Assembly (NCBI RefSeq): GCF_002878395.1
Contig: NC_061122.1
Coordinates: 80,976,093 to 81,040,092, forward strand
DNA from: Capsicum annuum
Taxonomy: Eukaryota; Streptophyta; Magnoliopsida; Solanales; Solanaceae
DNA length: 64,000 bases
Direction of reading: 5' to 3'
Shown here: one piece after another, positions 22,455 to 32,918 of the stretch
How positions within the stretch are numbered: position 1 is the first letter of the stretch
How the letters are laid out: the number at the start of each line of letters is the position of its first letter
Made by a program: the position numbers and the translations under genes
Notes under the pieces: model-generated
Database searches by the model: none
Told to the model about the DNA's origin: nothing
Seen by the model: the letters and a program-made list of their open reading frames with translations, nothing else

Positions 22455-22459
22455 AAGAT
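22455..22459 (+). repeat. Target-site duplication of the nested copia (left)
   Basis: AAGAT here and again at 26525-26529 directly flank the two LTR outer ends. A 5-bp duplication is standard for copia integrases. Confidence 0.9.
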
Positions 22460-22749
22460 TGTCGAATGAGCTGGCAGATTGCAAAATCTACTCCACAATG
22501 ACTAGCAGATTTCAATCAAATCTGCTCCACAAATTAGCTGACAGGTTGACGTAATCATCTCCTGTAAATATGGGATAGTATGTATCTTAGGAAAATACAT
22601 TATTTTAGGAAATAGATTAGGGGAAATCCCTTGATTCAAGAATCTCCCAAGAATCAAGGATTGATTAGTTCATTCTGATCTAACTTTTCTCTTATAAATA
22701 CTGTACAATTCTATGAATAAAATATACTTTTGCAGTATCTTAACTTTCA
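22460..22749 (+). repeat. 5' LTR of the nested copia (290 bp)
   Basis: TGTCGAATG...CTTTCA. A TATA-like CTTATAAATACTG stretch lies near 22692-22704, about 45-60 bases before the LTR end. Confidence 0.9.
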
Positions 22750-22762
22750 TGGTATCAGAGCC
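22750..22762 (+). other. Primer-binding site 1 (initiator tRNA-Met)
   Basis: TGGTATCAGAGCC directly abuts the LTR end. What follows is not copia leader but TRIM-like internal DNA. Confidence 0.9.
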
Positions 22763-22970
22763 AGGCCCATCCTAAATGTTTGTTCACCGATGTTGGGCCC
22801 CCATATTATATTGTCCACGCTCCAGTTAACGAGGCCTGGCGTGTGGGGGGTGTTAAGTATCCCACATCGAAAAAGGGATGGGTAATAGGTCTCCTTATAT
22901 GGACTTGGGCAATCCTCCCCTCGTGAGCTAGCTTTTGAGGTTGAGTTAGGCCCAAAATCCATTCTTTACA
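22763..22970 (+). mobile_element. TRIM-like internal region and 120-bp LTR embedded between two PBS copies
   Basis: 22763-22850 is an internal piece with a polypurine end (GTGTGGGGGG). 22851-22970 is a small LTR, TGTTAAGTATCCCACATCG...CATTCTTTACA, followed at once by a second TGGTATCAGAGC. The same LTR-PBS-internal sequence occurs in normal order at 63641-63477 (minus), which identifies it as a TRIM-type miniature LTR retrotransposon rather than copia sequence. It has no coding capacity. In the nested copia it appears permuted (internal-LTR) instead of LTR-internal-LTR. Confidence 0.8.
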
Positions 22971-22982
22971 TGGTATCAGAGC
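22971..22982 (+). other. Primer-binding site 2 (initiator tRNA-Met)
   Basis: A second TGGTATCAGAGC follows the TRIM-like LTR and leads into copia leader and the ATG at 23091. Confidence 0.85.
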
Positions 22983-23090
22983 GGGACATTTTCCCCTAGT
23001 ATCACATGAAAAAAACAGCTTTCCAAGGAGATCATCTTTCTGGAACATCAAAAGAAACAAAAGTTCTTCTCTAGAAGTTCCTATAGAAAA

Positions 23091-23330
23091 TATGATGACT
23101 CAAGGAGGCAATGTTTCTCACATGTCCTTCCAGTTAACTTCTCATCGATTTCATGGAAAACCACCGAACTAGAAGCTGAAGGGAGTTGATAATCGTGGCT
23201 TCCAATATCAACATGGCCAAGCTCTCCCAACAACTCATTTTGAGCAGGAGCATCCTCCTTTTCCAAATTCATCTCAATTTATAAGGGAACAACTAGAGAT
23301 TTGCCTAAACTCCTTCAATCTCCCCAGTTC
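23091..23330 (+). pseudogene. nested copia gag remnant
   Basis: It starts MMTQGGNVSHMSFQLTSHRF and HGKPP, like a copia gag N-terminus, then hits a stop. It then jumps to sequence typical of the gag end (SQFIREQLE...). The middle of gag, including the CCHC zinc knuckle, is missing, so the element could not package RNA by itself. Confidence 0.6.
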
Positions 23331-26160
23331 CGTGCAAATGCACCAAATCCTTCTAATCCTTCTTGTTCTTTTGTTGAAACAGGTATCGTACCATCTGCTT
23401 TTCTTAGTGCCAACTTCAACCGAAATGATTCTTGGATCATAGATTTAGGAGCTACTAATCACATGACTAGAAGTTCTCGTGCTTTCTCTACTTATACTCC
23501 TTGTGCACGGAATAATAAAATCAAGATAGTTGATGGTTCCTTCTCCGCAGTCGCTGGAAAAGGAACTGTTAAACTATCACCATCCCTCACACTTCATGAT
23601 ATTCTTCATGTTCCGAAATTGTCTTGTAATTTGGATTCTGTTAGTAAATTAACCCGTTCTCTTAATTGTCGGGCTATTTTTTACTCTGATTTGTGTGAAT
23701 TTCAGGAAAAGGTCTCGGGGAAGACGATTGGCAGTGCTAGAGAATATAGAGGCCTTTATTTTCTTGACAATGGAGACAACTCTCTACAACTGAATCCTAC
23801 TTGTTTGAACTCTACTTTTGTTTTGAATAAAGTCATACTTTGGCATTATAGGCTTGGACATCCAAGTTTTTTTTAATTAAGACATTTATTACCTCAGTTA
23901 TTTGAAAATAAAAATCCTTCCTTATTCCAGTGTGAATTGGCTAAGCATCACCGATTGTTTTTTCCCTCTCAAAAGTATCAGGCTTCTAAACCTTTTATGA
24001 TGATTCATAGTGATGTTTGGGGACCGTATAGAATTTCAACAATGTTTGAAAAACGATGGTTTGTAACTTTTATAGACGATTATACTAGACTGAGTTGGGT
24101 TTTTTTATTGAAGGGCAAATCTAAGGTTAAAAATGTGTTTGAGACTATGTAATGGTGGAAACACGGTTTAATGATAAAATCAAGATTTTTCAAAGTGACA
24201 ATGGTCTAGAATTTTTTAATGAACAATTAGGAAGTTTTTTCAGAAAAACTGGGGTAGTACACCAAAGCTCTTGTCCGAATACACCCCAACAAAATGGCAT
24301 CGCAGAAAGAAAGAGTAGGCACCTGTTAGAGATAACTAGGGCCTTAATGTTTACCTGTAAGGTTCCACAGTACCTTTGGGGAGAGGCTCTCTTGACTGCT
24401 ACTTATCTTATTAATAGGATGTCATCTCGTCCTCTCAAATTTAAAACATCTTTTAACATATTTAGAGAGAGTTTTCCTAGTTCTAGGTTAACTACAAATC
24501 TGCCATTAAAGGTTTTTGGGTGTACAACCTCTGTTCATGTTCATAATTGCAGTAAACTTGAACCAAGGGCTAAGAAGTGTGTTTTTGTAGGATATGCTCC
24601 AAATCAAAAGGGATATAAGTGTTATGATCCTCCATTTCTATGTTTGTTTCCTATAAAAAGTTGTCTCTTAGTTATTCAGCCTTTACTTCACAACTTTCTA
24701 GTGTGGAGATCCCAAAAAATGTGCAGGATGCTCTACGAGTTGGAAGGAGGCTATTCTGGAGGAATTGCGAGCTCTTGAAAAAAATAAGACATGGGAGTTG
24801 GTAGATTTGCCTAAGGAAAAGAACCAGTAGGCTACAAATGGGTGTTCACTACCAAATTCAAGTCAGACGGATCCTTGGAGAGGTATAAGGCCCGTCTAGT
24901 AGCTAAAGGGTTCAAGCAGACATATGGCATTGACTATCTTGAGACGTTTGCTCCAGTAGCTAAGATAAACTCAATTAGAGTTCTGTTAACAGTCGCGGTA
25001 AACCTTGACTGGTCTCTTCAATAGTTGGATGTGAAGAATGCTTTCTTGAATGGGCAACTAGAGGAAGAAGTCTATATGGATCCCCCACCAAGTTTTGAAG
25101 AGAAGTACAAAGCAAAGGTATTCGGACTTAGAAGATCTCTTTACTATCTAAAACAGTCTCCAAGGGCTTAGTTTGAAAGGTTTATTCAATTTGTGAAAAG
25201 GCAAGGATATGTGTACAGACAAATAGATCACATAATGTCACTCGGCATTTACTAGAAGGAAAAGTAGCAGTTCTTATAGTGTATGTTGATGATATCATCC
25301 TCACAGGCGATGATGTGGTTGAAATAAAAAAACTAAAGGAGCGTCTTGCCTCAAAATTTGAGATAAAAGACTTAGGCCCACTGAAGTATTTTCTCGGCAT
25401 GGAGGTTGCACGATCGAAACAAGGAATTATAGTGTCACAAAGGAAGTATGTTCTTGATATGTTAAAAGAAACGGGAATGAGTGGTTGTAGACCAGCTGAA
25501 ACTTCGATTAACCCAAATCTAAAGTTTGTGATGGATGGAAAATCAATTAATAGGGGCCGATACCAGAGATTGGTAGGGAAGTTGATTTACCTGTTACATA
25601 CTACGTCTGATATTGCCTTTGTTGTGAGCCTAGTTAGTCAGTTCATGATTCTCCACGAGAAAAACACCAAGAAGTTGTGTATCGAATCTTAAGGTATCTA
25701 AAGAGCTCTCCTAGAAAAGGGTTCTTTAAAAAGAATGAGCAAAGAAGTGTTGAAGCTTATGCAGATGCGAACTGGGCTAGTTCTTCTATTTATAGAAGGT
25801 CTACGTCCGGATATTGTACATTTGTTTGGGGAGATTTAGTAACATAGAGGAGTAAGAAGCAAAACGTGATGGATCGAAGTAGTGTTGAGGCTAAGTATCG
25901 ATCCATGGCACATGGAATTTGTGAAATGTTGTTGCTTAAGAGATTTTTGAAAGAATTAAGAAGACCTATGAGTTTGCCAATGAAGTTGTACTGTGACAAT
26001 AAAGCTGCTATAAGCATTGCTTATAATCCAGTTCAGCATGATAGAACAAAGCATGTTGAAGTGGACGACACTTCATTAGAGAGAAGATTGAAAATGGAAG
26101 TGTGTGCATCCCTTTCGTTCCAAAAACTGAACAAGTAGCAGATATTTTCACAAAAATCTC
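23331..26160 (+). pseudogene. nested copia pol: protease, integrase, RT, RNase H (broken)
   Basis: Protease: WIIDLGATNHMTRSS at ~23433, where the usual D-S/T-G is D-L-G. Pre-integrase: LWHYRLGHPSFF. Integrase: HSDVWGP (~24007), TFIDDYTRLSW (~24072), FQSDNGLEFF (~24188) and PQQNGIAERK, so the D-D-E residues are kept. [53 protein letters not shown] (~25280). RNase H: AYADANWASS, DRSSVEAKYRSMAHG, LYCDNKAAISIAYNP and DRTKHVEVD. Stops at about 23873, 24149, 24776, 25022, 25690 and others break the frame. Confidence 0.9.
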
Positions 26161-26219
26161 TTCAAAACTACCTTTGAGACATTTGTTAGCAAGTTAGGCA
26201 TGTTCGATATTTACATGCC

Positions 26220-26232
26220 AACCTGAGGGAAG
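26220..26232 (+). other. Polypurine tract of the nested copia
   Basis: AACCTGAGGGAAG lies immediately before the 3' LTR start at 26233. Confidence 0.6.
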
Positions 26233-26524
26233 TGTCGAATGAGCTGGCAGATTGCAGAATCTGCTCCACAATGACTAGCAGATTTCAAGCAAATCCACTC
26301 CACAAATCAACTGACAAATTGACGTAATCAGTTATTGTAAATATGGGATAGCATGTATCTTAAGAAAATACATTATTTTAGGAAATAGATCAGGGGAAAT
26401 CCTTAGATTCAAGAATCTTCCAAGAATCAGGGATTGATTAGTTCATTCTGATCTTACTTTTCTCTTATAAATACTGTACAATTCTATGAATAAAAAATAT
26501 ACTTTCGCAGTATCTTAACTTTCA
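26233..26524 (+). repeat. 3' LTR of the nested copia (292 bp)
   Basis: It has the same ends as the 5' LTR. Differences are scattered substitutions and small indels (for example one extra AA in the A run before ATATACTTT), so the insertion is not recent. TSD AAGAT follows at 26525-26529. Confidence 0.9.
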
Positions 26525-26529
26525 AAGAT

Positions 26530-29500
26530 ACCAGTTTTTGATCTTGCAAACTCAGTGCCTAAAAAGAATCTCAATTCTCCCAAGTTTTTCATTTTGAACA
26601 ATTTATGTAGAGCAGTTTTTGTCTCTTTCTCTTTGATAAGTTGTAAATTACTACCAACCAATAAATCATCAACGTACACTAAGATTAGCACAAGGTTATT
26701 TTTAGCCTTCTTTAAGAACAAAGAATGGTCATATTGACTTTGACTAAAGCCAAGACTCGGGATTGCCTCCAATAGTTTTACATTCTACTGTCTTGGAGCT
26801 TGTTTCAAACCATACAAGGATTTAAGCAGCCTGCATACCTGCCTTGTCTCCCATTGGCTCTTAAAGCTTTGTGGTAAATCCATGTAAATCTCAACAAATA
26901 GGTCACCTTGTAGAAAGGCATTGTACAACATCCATTTGATGGATATGCCAATGTCTAATAGATGCTAAAGCAAGGACAGATCTTATGGTAACAATCTTGA
27001 CAACAGGGGAAAAAGTTTCTTGATAGTCAATACCTTCTTGTTGACTATAATCTTTAACCACTAGTCTAAACTTGAACCTTTCCACCTCACCAGTGTCTTT
27101 GTAGTTTATCTTATATACACATTTGCATCCTATTGGTTTCTTTCCTTCTGGCAAGGTAACTACTTCCCATGTGTGATTACTTTCAAGTGTATCTATCTCT
27201 GCCTTCATAGCTTCAACCCACCTAGAATCAGTAATAGCTTCTTTGCAGGAAGAAGGTTCAGTATATGCTGAACTTGCAGTAATAAAAGCTTGAAAGCTGG
27301 AGGATAGATGATCATAAGATTCTACATCTTTGTTCACAAAGAATATAGAATTAGTATAATCATACAAGATATAACCGTTCTGAGTACTAGAGTACCCCAT
27401 ATGAATAGCAAGTGTAGCTCTAGATTTGAATTTATCGGTCTCAGAAATAGTTTTTGCAAATACTAGACAACCTAACACCCTAACGTGATCAACAAAAGGT
27501 TTAGTACCATATAACATTTCAAATGGAGTTTTATTGTGTAGCACAGAAGAAGGTAACCTATTAATAATGCAAGCTGAGGCTAAAACACACTGTCCCCGAA
27601 ATTTAATGTTAATATGACCTTGAAACCTTTAGCTCTTCACACTTCTAAGATTTGCTTATGCTTTCTCTCAGCAACACTATTTTGCTGAGGTGTATAAGCA
27701 CAAGAAGTTCGATGTATTATGCCTAAAGTTTAGTATAAAGAGTCACATGCTTAGTAACAAATTCAGTACCATTATCACCTCTTATACATTTCACTTATTA
27801 AATTATGTACATCAGATTTGAGTCTTAACAAAAATAACCAAGTCATTCTAGTAAAATCATCCACAATTGTCAAGAAGTATTTATTTCCATCATATGTAAC
27901 ATGTTTACAGGACCCCGCACATCAAGATGCAGTAAATAAAAACTAATATTACTCCTTGAGTTACTAGACTGAAAAGCTAACCTAACTTCTTTTGCACAAG
28001 GGCAAATGGTACAATTTTTTATGATAGAAGAACATTTATCTAAGTCTACTGATAAGAGGCTGTTCAGAGTCTTAGAAGAGGGTGCCCAAGCCTTCTATGC
28101 CTTAAGGCGATATCAGTAGTACTGTTATTAACAGACAAAGAAAATCTAGGAACCAGAGAGCAACATTCAGCAAATTGCTTAGTAAATGAAGGTGTAGCAA
28201 GCAACAAGTATAGTCCATCCTTTAGTCTACCAATCGTTTTCACCTTCCCATTGTAGAGATCCTGAAATAGGCGAAAGTCAAGATAGAAAACAACTAAACA
28301 CTGCAAAGCCTTTGTGATCTGTGAAACTGAAAGTAAATTAAACTTAAACTGGGGAATTAGCAATTCATTTTTCAGTTTTTATCCATCCGTCAATAAGCTA
28401 GATTCAACATGAGTTATATAAGCTACCTCGCCAATTGGTAAGAATACTTTTCTACAAGTACTTTGAGGTAGTGCTAAGGATTTGTTAACAGATTGTGATC
28501 AGCGACCATGTGATTGGTAGCACCTGTATCAATAATCCAGTTATGTGTGTCATCAGCTATGATTAGAGCAGTGTTAATACCTGATGCATTACCTACTGAG
28601 TTAGCCATAGCTGTAACTTGTGCACCATTTAGCAGATGTATAATTTGATCATATTGATTTTTGGTGAAATGTGGTTGTGTCATCTGATCACCTGAGCCTG
28701 AATCATTTAACTTAGGAGTTTTTCCTTTTTCATGATGATTTGATCTTGTGTTCTGATGATGCACTCGTCCTTGACATTCAACTATCACATTATAGACATT
28801 AGTTGTAGGTACTCCCCTTTTTTCTTGAACTTATCAGAGGGATAACCAATCAACTTATAACAATTATCTCTTCTGTGATTCCTTAGTTTACAAAAATCAC
28901 AGAACAAATTCTTACTACCACTGTTGCTTCCAACTCTATTCGTGTGAACCTTCTTGAATTTCTGACCATTATGAAAGCCTCATGTAGTTCTGGCACTATT
29001 GGTTATGAACCTACTGCTCTGTATAGTGCCAGAACTACATGAGGCTTTCATAATGGTCAGAAATTCAAGAAGGTTCACACGAATAGAGTTGGAAGCAGCA
29101 GTAGTTCAAGCAGTGGTAGTAAGCACACTAGATGTTGCAGCCAACGCTCTTTGATTCTCATCACTCATAATCATAGAGTAGGCTTGATTAACACTAGATA
29201 GAGGATACATAAGCAAGACTTAGACTCCTAGCTTGAACATAAGAATCATTTAGCCCCATTAAGAACTGATAAAGTTTCTACCTCTATAGATGAATCAAGA
29301 AATCCTTGGATTTTTCACAGCTACAACCAGGTAAAGGTACGAAACTCTTAGAGTCAGTCCACAACTCCTTAAGCCTTGAAAAATACACAGAAATGGAGGA
29401 AGTGCCCTGACCTATTGTGCTATTACTCTCTGTGTGTTAAACTGCCTAGAACCATCAATTTTATCAAATCTTTCTTTAAGATCAATCCAAACATCAAAAG

Positions 29501-29884
29501 CATTGACAGCATAGGCTATACTACTCACTAGACTTTTGCAAATTGAATTTATCAACCAAGATAAGACAATAGCATTACACCTCTCCCATTGATAACCAAA
29601 TTTTTCATGAAACTTATCTTTGCTCCAAGAACCATCCAAGAACCATCAACCAGGCCCCACTTATTTCTACCTAACAATGCTATTCTCATGAATCTACTCC
29701 AAAGAGAGTAGTTATTAGTACCAGACAATTGAAAGGAGATAAGACAAATAACACTTGTAGCACCGGGTGCAAGGTATAGTGGATGAGATGCTTCAATCTG
29801 TACCCCTACTCCAAAAGGATCTTCAGCTGCAGAATCAACTTTATTTACAGAAGATTCCTGCGCATTGACTCCATTGGCAGCCAT
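26530..29884 (-). pseudogene. copia A gag, protease, integrase and RT (N-terminal part)
   Basis: On the minus strand, gag starts at 29884 (MAANGVNAQES) with HPLYLAPGATSVICLISFQL, NNYSLWSRFMRIALLGRNKW, the copia gag N-terminal motif. A zinc-knuckle remnant CDFCKLRNHRRDNC lies near 28900. Protease NWIIDTGATNHM (~28520) has an intact D-T-G. Pre-integrase: LRHRRLGHP. Integrase C-terminal: MLHNKTPFEMLYGTKPFVDH. RT: EAMKAEIDTLESNHTWEVVT, CKCVYKINYKDTGEVERFKF and LVYVDDLLVGSN (~26670). Multiple frameshifts and stops are present, plus the local inversion near 29000. Confidence 0.88.
28926..29096. repeat. 74-bp inverted repeat (foldback) inside copia A gag
   Basis: 28926-28999 and 29023-29096 are reverse complements with no mismatch seen, separated by 23 bases. 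In copy B the corresponding stretch occurs once (~30397-30486). The + oriented segment ~28995-29123 is therefore an inverted extra copy inside an otherwise minus-strand element. Confidence 0.92.
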
Positions 29885-30021
29885 TAAAACAATATGTAAA
29901 GAACTTTAATCTTTAGTGAATCATGGAAGCTTGTTTGAGAATAAATCTCAGAAACAGGGTAAGAAGCAATTCAAGAGAACAACAAAATCGAGAAAGCAGA
30001 TATGAATCACAGAGCTTCAAG

Positions 30022-30033
30022 GCTCTGATACCA
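30022..30033 (-). other. Primer-binding site of copia A
   Basis: Minus strand TGGTATCAGAGC, a perfect complement to the initiator tRNA-Met 3' end, adjoins the partial 5' LTR. Confidence 0.9.
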
Positions 30034-30154
30034 CGTTGCAATCAAAGAATTGAGAAGACATAGATGACTGGAGAAGAACAAGAACGATAGAGAAGGAATG
30101 AGAGAGTTTCTTTATTGCTCAAAACTTAATCATACACAATTAGTTGTAGCTATA
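30034..30154 (-). repeat. Truncated 5' LTR of copia A
   Basis: About 120 bp matches the PBS-proximal part of the 3' LTR (through GTTGTAGCTATA), then the match stops. A short unmatched stretch leads into the inverted copy B at ~30166. Confidence 0.85.
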
Positions 30155-30165
30155 ATTGTTAACTG

Positions 30166-32141
30166 GTTGTAACTGTGAAAAATCCAAGGATTTCTTGATT
30201 CATCTATAGAGGTAGAAACTTTATCAGTTCTTAATGGGGCTAAATGATTCTTATGTTCAAGTTAGGAGTCTAAGTTTTACTTATATCTCCTCTATCTAGT
30301 GTTAATCAAACCTACTCTATGATTATGAATGATGAGAATCAAAGAGCGCTGGCTGCAACATCTAGTGTTCTTGGAGCTCCACCTATTGGTTATGAACCTA
30401 CTACTCTGTACAGTACCAGGACTACATGAAACTTTCATAATAGTCAGAAATTCAAGAAGGTTCACACGAATAGAATTGGAAGCAGTAGTTCAAACAGTGA
30501 TAGTAAGAATTTGTTTTGTGATTTCAGTAAACTAAGGAATCACAGAAGAGATAATTGTTACAAGTTGATTGGTTATCCCTCTGATAAGTTCAAGAAGAAA
30601 AGGGGAGTACCTACAACTAATGCCTAAATGTGATGGTTGAATGTCAAGGATAAGTGCATCATCAGAACACAGGATCAGATCATCATGAAAAAGGAAAAAC
30701 ACCTACGTCAAGTGATTCAGGCTCAAGTGATCAGATGGCACAACCATTCCATTTCACCAAAAATCAATATGATCAAATTATACATCTGCTAAATGGTGCA
30801 CAAATTACAGCTATGGCTAACTCAGTAGGTAATGCATCAGGTATTGACACTGCTCTAATCACAGCTGATGACACATAATTGGATTATTGATACAGGTGCT
30901 ACCAATCACATGGTAGCTGATAACAACTTGTTAACTGAATCCTTAGCACTACCTCAAAGTACTTGTAGAAAAGTATTCTTACTAACTGGAGAGGTAGCTT
31001 ATATAACTCATGTTGGATCTAGCTTATTGACAGATGGATAAAAACTAGAAAATGTATTGCTAATTCCCCAGTTTAAGTTTAACTTACTTTCAGTTTCACA
31101 GGTCACAAAAGCTTTGCAGTGTTTAGTTGTTTTCTATCTTGACTTTTGCCTATTTCAGGATCTCTACAATGGGAAGGTGAAAGCGATTGGTAGACTAAAG
31201 GAAGGACTATACTTGTTGCCTACTACACCTTCATTTACTAAGCAATTTGCAGAATGTTGATCTCTAGTTCCTAGATTTTCTTTGTCTGTTAATAACAGTA
31301 CTACTGATATCGCTTAAGGCATAGAAGGCTTAGGCACCCTTCTTCTAAGACTCTAAACAGCCTCTTATCAGTAGGCTTAGATAAATGTTCTTCTATCATA
31401 AAAAAACTGCACCATTTGCGCTTGTGCAAAACAAGTTACGTTAGTTTTTTAGTCTAGTAACTCTAGGAGTAATAGTCGTTTTGATTTACTGCATCTTGAT
31501 GTGCGGGGCCCCTATAAACATGTTACATATGATGGAAATAAATACTTCTTGACAATTATGGATGATTTTACTAAAATGACTTGGTTATTTTTGTCAAACT
31601 GATGCATGTGTTATGTTAAAGCAATTCCGTACTTATATCGGGACACAATTTAATAAGAAAGTGAAATGTATAAGAAGTGATAATGGTACTGAATTTGTTA
31701 CTCGGCATGTGACTCTTTAAACTTAAACTTTAGGCATAATACATCAAACTTCTTGTGCTTATACACCTCAGCAAAATATTGTTGCTCAGAGAAAGCATAA
31801 GCACATCTTAGAAGTGTGAAGAGCCATAAGGTTTCAAGGTCATATTCCCATTAAAATTTGGGGACATTGTGATTTAGCCTCAGCTTACATTATTAATAGG
31901 TTACCTTCTTCTGTGCTACACAATAAAACTCCATTTGAAATGGTATATGGTACTAAACCTTTTGTTGATCACATTAGAGTGTTAGGATGTCTAGAATTTG
32001 CAAAAACTGTTTCTGAGACCGATAAATTCAAATCTAGAGCTACACTTGCAATTCATATGGGGTACTCTAGTACTCAGAAAGGTTATATCTTGTATGATTA
32101 TACTAATTATATATTCTTTGTGAACAGAGATGTAGAATCTT
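30166..32141 (+). mobile_element. copia copy B, same family as A in opposite orientation (partial)
   Basis: It is collinear and clearly similar to copia A ~29333 down to ~27314, but on the + strand. It runs from mid-gag (GTGAAAAATCCAAGGATTTC) through zinc knuckle CDFSKLRNHRRDNC, HFTKNQYDQIIHLLNGAQIT, protease DYWYRCYQSHG-frame remnants of IIDTGATNHM, LLSVSQVTKALQCLVVFYLD, integrase and MLHNKTPFEMVYGTKPFVDH, then stops at ...GATGTAGAATCTTAT. No LTR, RT or RNase H is present. Many substitutions, stops and small deletions distinguish it from A. Confidence 0.88.
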
Positions 32142-32421
32142 ATAGATGAATAAGAAATCTTTAGATTTGTGCCAACTGGACAGCAATCCCAGAGTTCTCA
32201 TTAACATTGTCCAACTCAGGCCTATCATAGCTAGAAAGATATCTGTGCAGTCACTTTGCAATATAGAAACAGATGGCTATTTGTTTATGCATTCTCCCCG
32301 CACAAGTGGCACATAAAACAAACTTGTATTCTCTTTTTCCTCAGATTTTCTTAAGTTAAAACAAGTCTTCTTTGCTACTAGTCAAACAAAACAAGGCACT
32401 TTGTATGGGATCTGTACCTTC
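32142..32421. other. Unassigned sequence between copia B and copia D
   Basis: No conserved protein word or terminal repeat was recognised. It may include a copia tail or the 5' flank of copia D. Confidence 0.3.
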
Positions 32422-32771
32422 TGTTGGGTGTTGGGTGACAGAGGATTCCGGGAAAATATTCTTTGTATCAAAGATCTGATCCTCTAAGATCTTAAGATAA
32501 TTGTTGTAATCCAAAATGTCATATCTATGATTCTTTCTCTTTGTGTAAAATATATGATTCCGTATAATCTCATATCTCATGGGATTTAGGTGAATCTGTT
32601 CAACAATCTCTTTTGTATACAAATCCATTTATATGACATAGAAATGTATGAATGAAATTATTCAACTATCTTTTCCCACAAGGTATCAAAGCTTTAAACT
32701 TACCCCTGACCAATTTTATTTTATTCATCCAGTCTTGAAAAATCCCTTTTGCTATCTTTACCTTGCATTTC

Positions 32772-32880
32772 GCCTCTGACAGAAATGTAAGGTAAGGGTG
32801 CGTAATACACCCTTGTGGTGAGGCCCTTCTCCGGACCCTGCGCATAGCGGGAGCTTTAGTGCTCCGGGCTGTCTTTTTTT
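32772..32880 (+). mobile_element. Au-like tRNA SINE, 5'-truncated
   Basis: CCTCTGACAGAAATGTAAGG, then a Au-type 3' body (GGCCCTTCTCCGGACC, GCGCATAGCGGGAGC, CTCCGGGCTGTC) ends in T7. This is the 3' half of the same SINE family found complete at 40176-40357. The tRNA-like A and B boxes are missing. It lies in the leader of copia D; the TSD is unclear. Confidence 0.75.
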
Positions 32881-32918
32881 AATCCTTATCCCCTAAAGGT
32901 TGAAACCATCCAAAAACC

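Larger units (their letters stand above)
22460..26524 (+). mobile_element. Complete nested Ty1/copia element with two LTRs
   Basis: The 4,065-bp element has LTRs at 22460-22749 and 26233-26524, both starting TGTCGAATGAGC and ending TTAACTTTCA, and a 5-bp TSD AAGAT. It is inserted in the RT gene of copia A in the opposite orientation. Inside are a PBS, a copia gag remnant lacking a zinc knuckle, then protease, integrase, RT and RNase H on the + strand. A TRIM-like internal region plus LTR lies between two PBS copies at 22750-22982. Several stops make it nonautonomous. Confidence 0.93.
21342..30154 (-). mobile_element. Ty1/copia element A (outer host of a nested copia)
   Basis: Minus-strand element: partial 5' LTR at ~30154-30034, PBS 30033-30022, gag from 29884, protease, integrase, RT, then an interruption by the nested copia at 22460-26524, then the rest of RT and RNase H to ~21610, PPT and a 265-bp 3' LTR. 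Integrase precedes RT, as in copia. Removing the nested element restores collinearity in RT (RSKTGI then HQRKYALELI). The 5' LTR is cut after ~120 bp where an inverted second copy (B) begins. Frames are broken at several places. Confidence 0.9.

Noticed and set aside
29023..30540. Repeated gag-like segments that could be taken for a tandem array
   Set aside because: They are one local inversion in copia A plus the opposite-strand copy B, not a tandem or CRISPR-like array.
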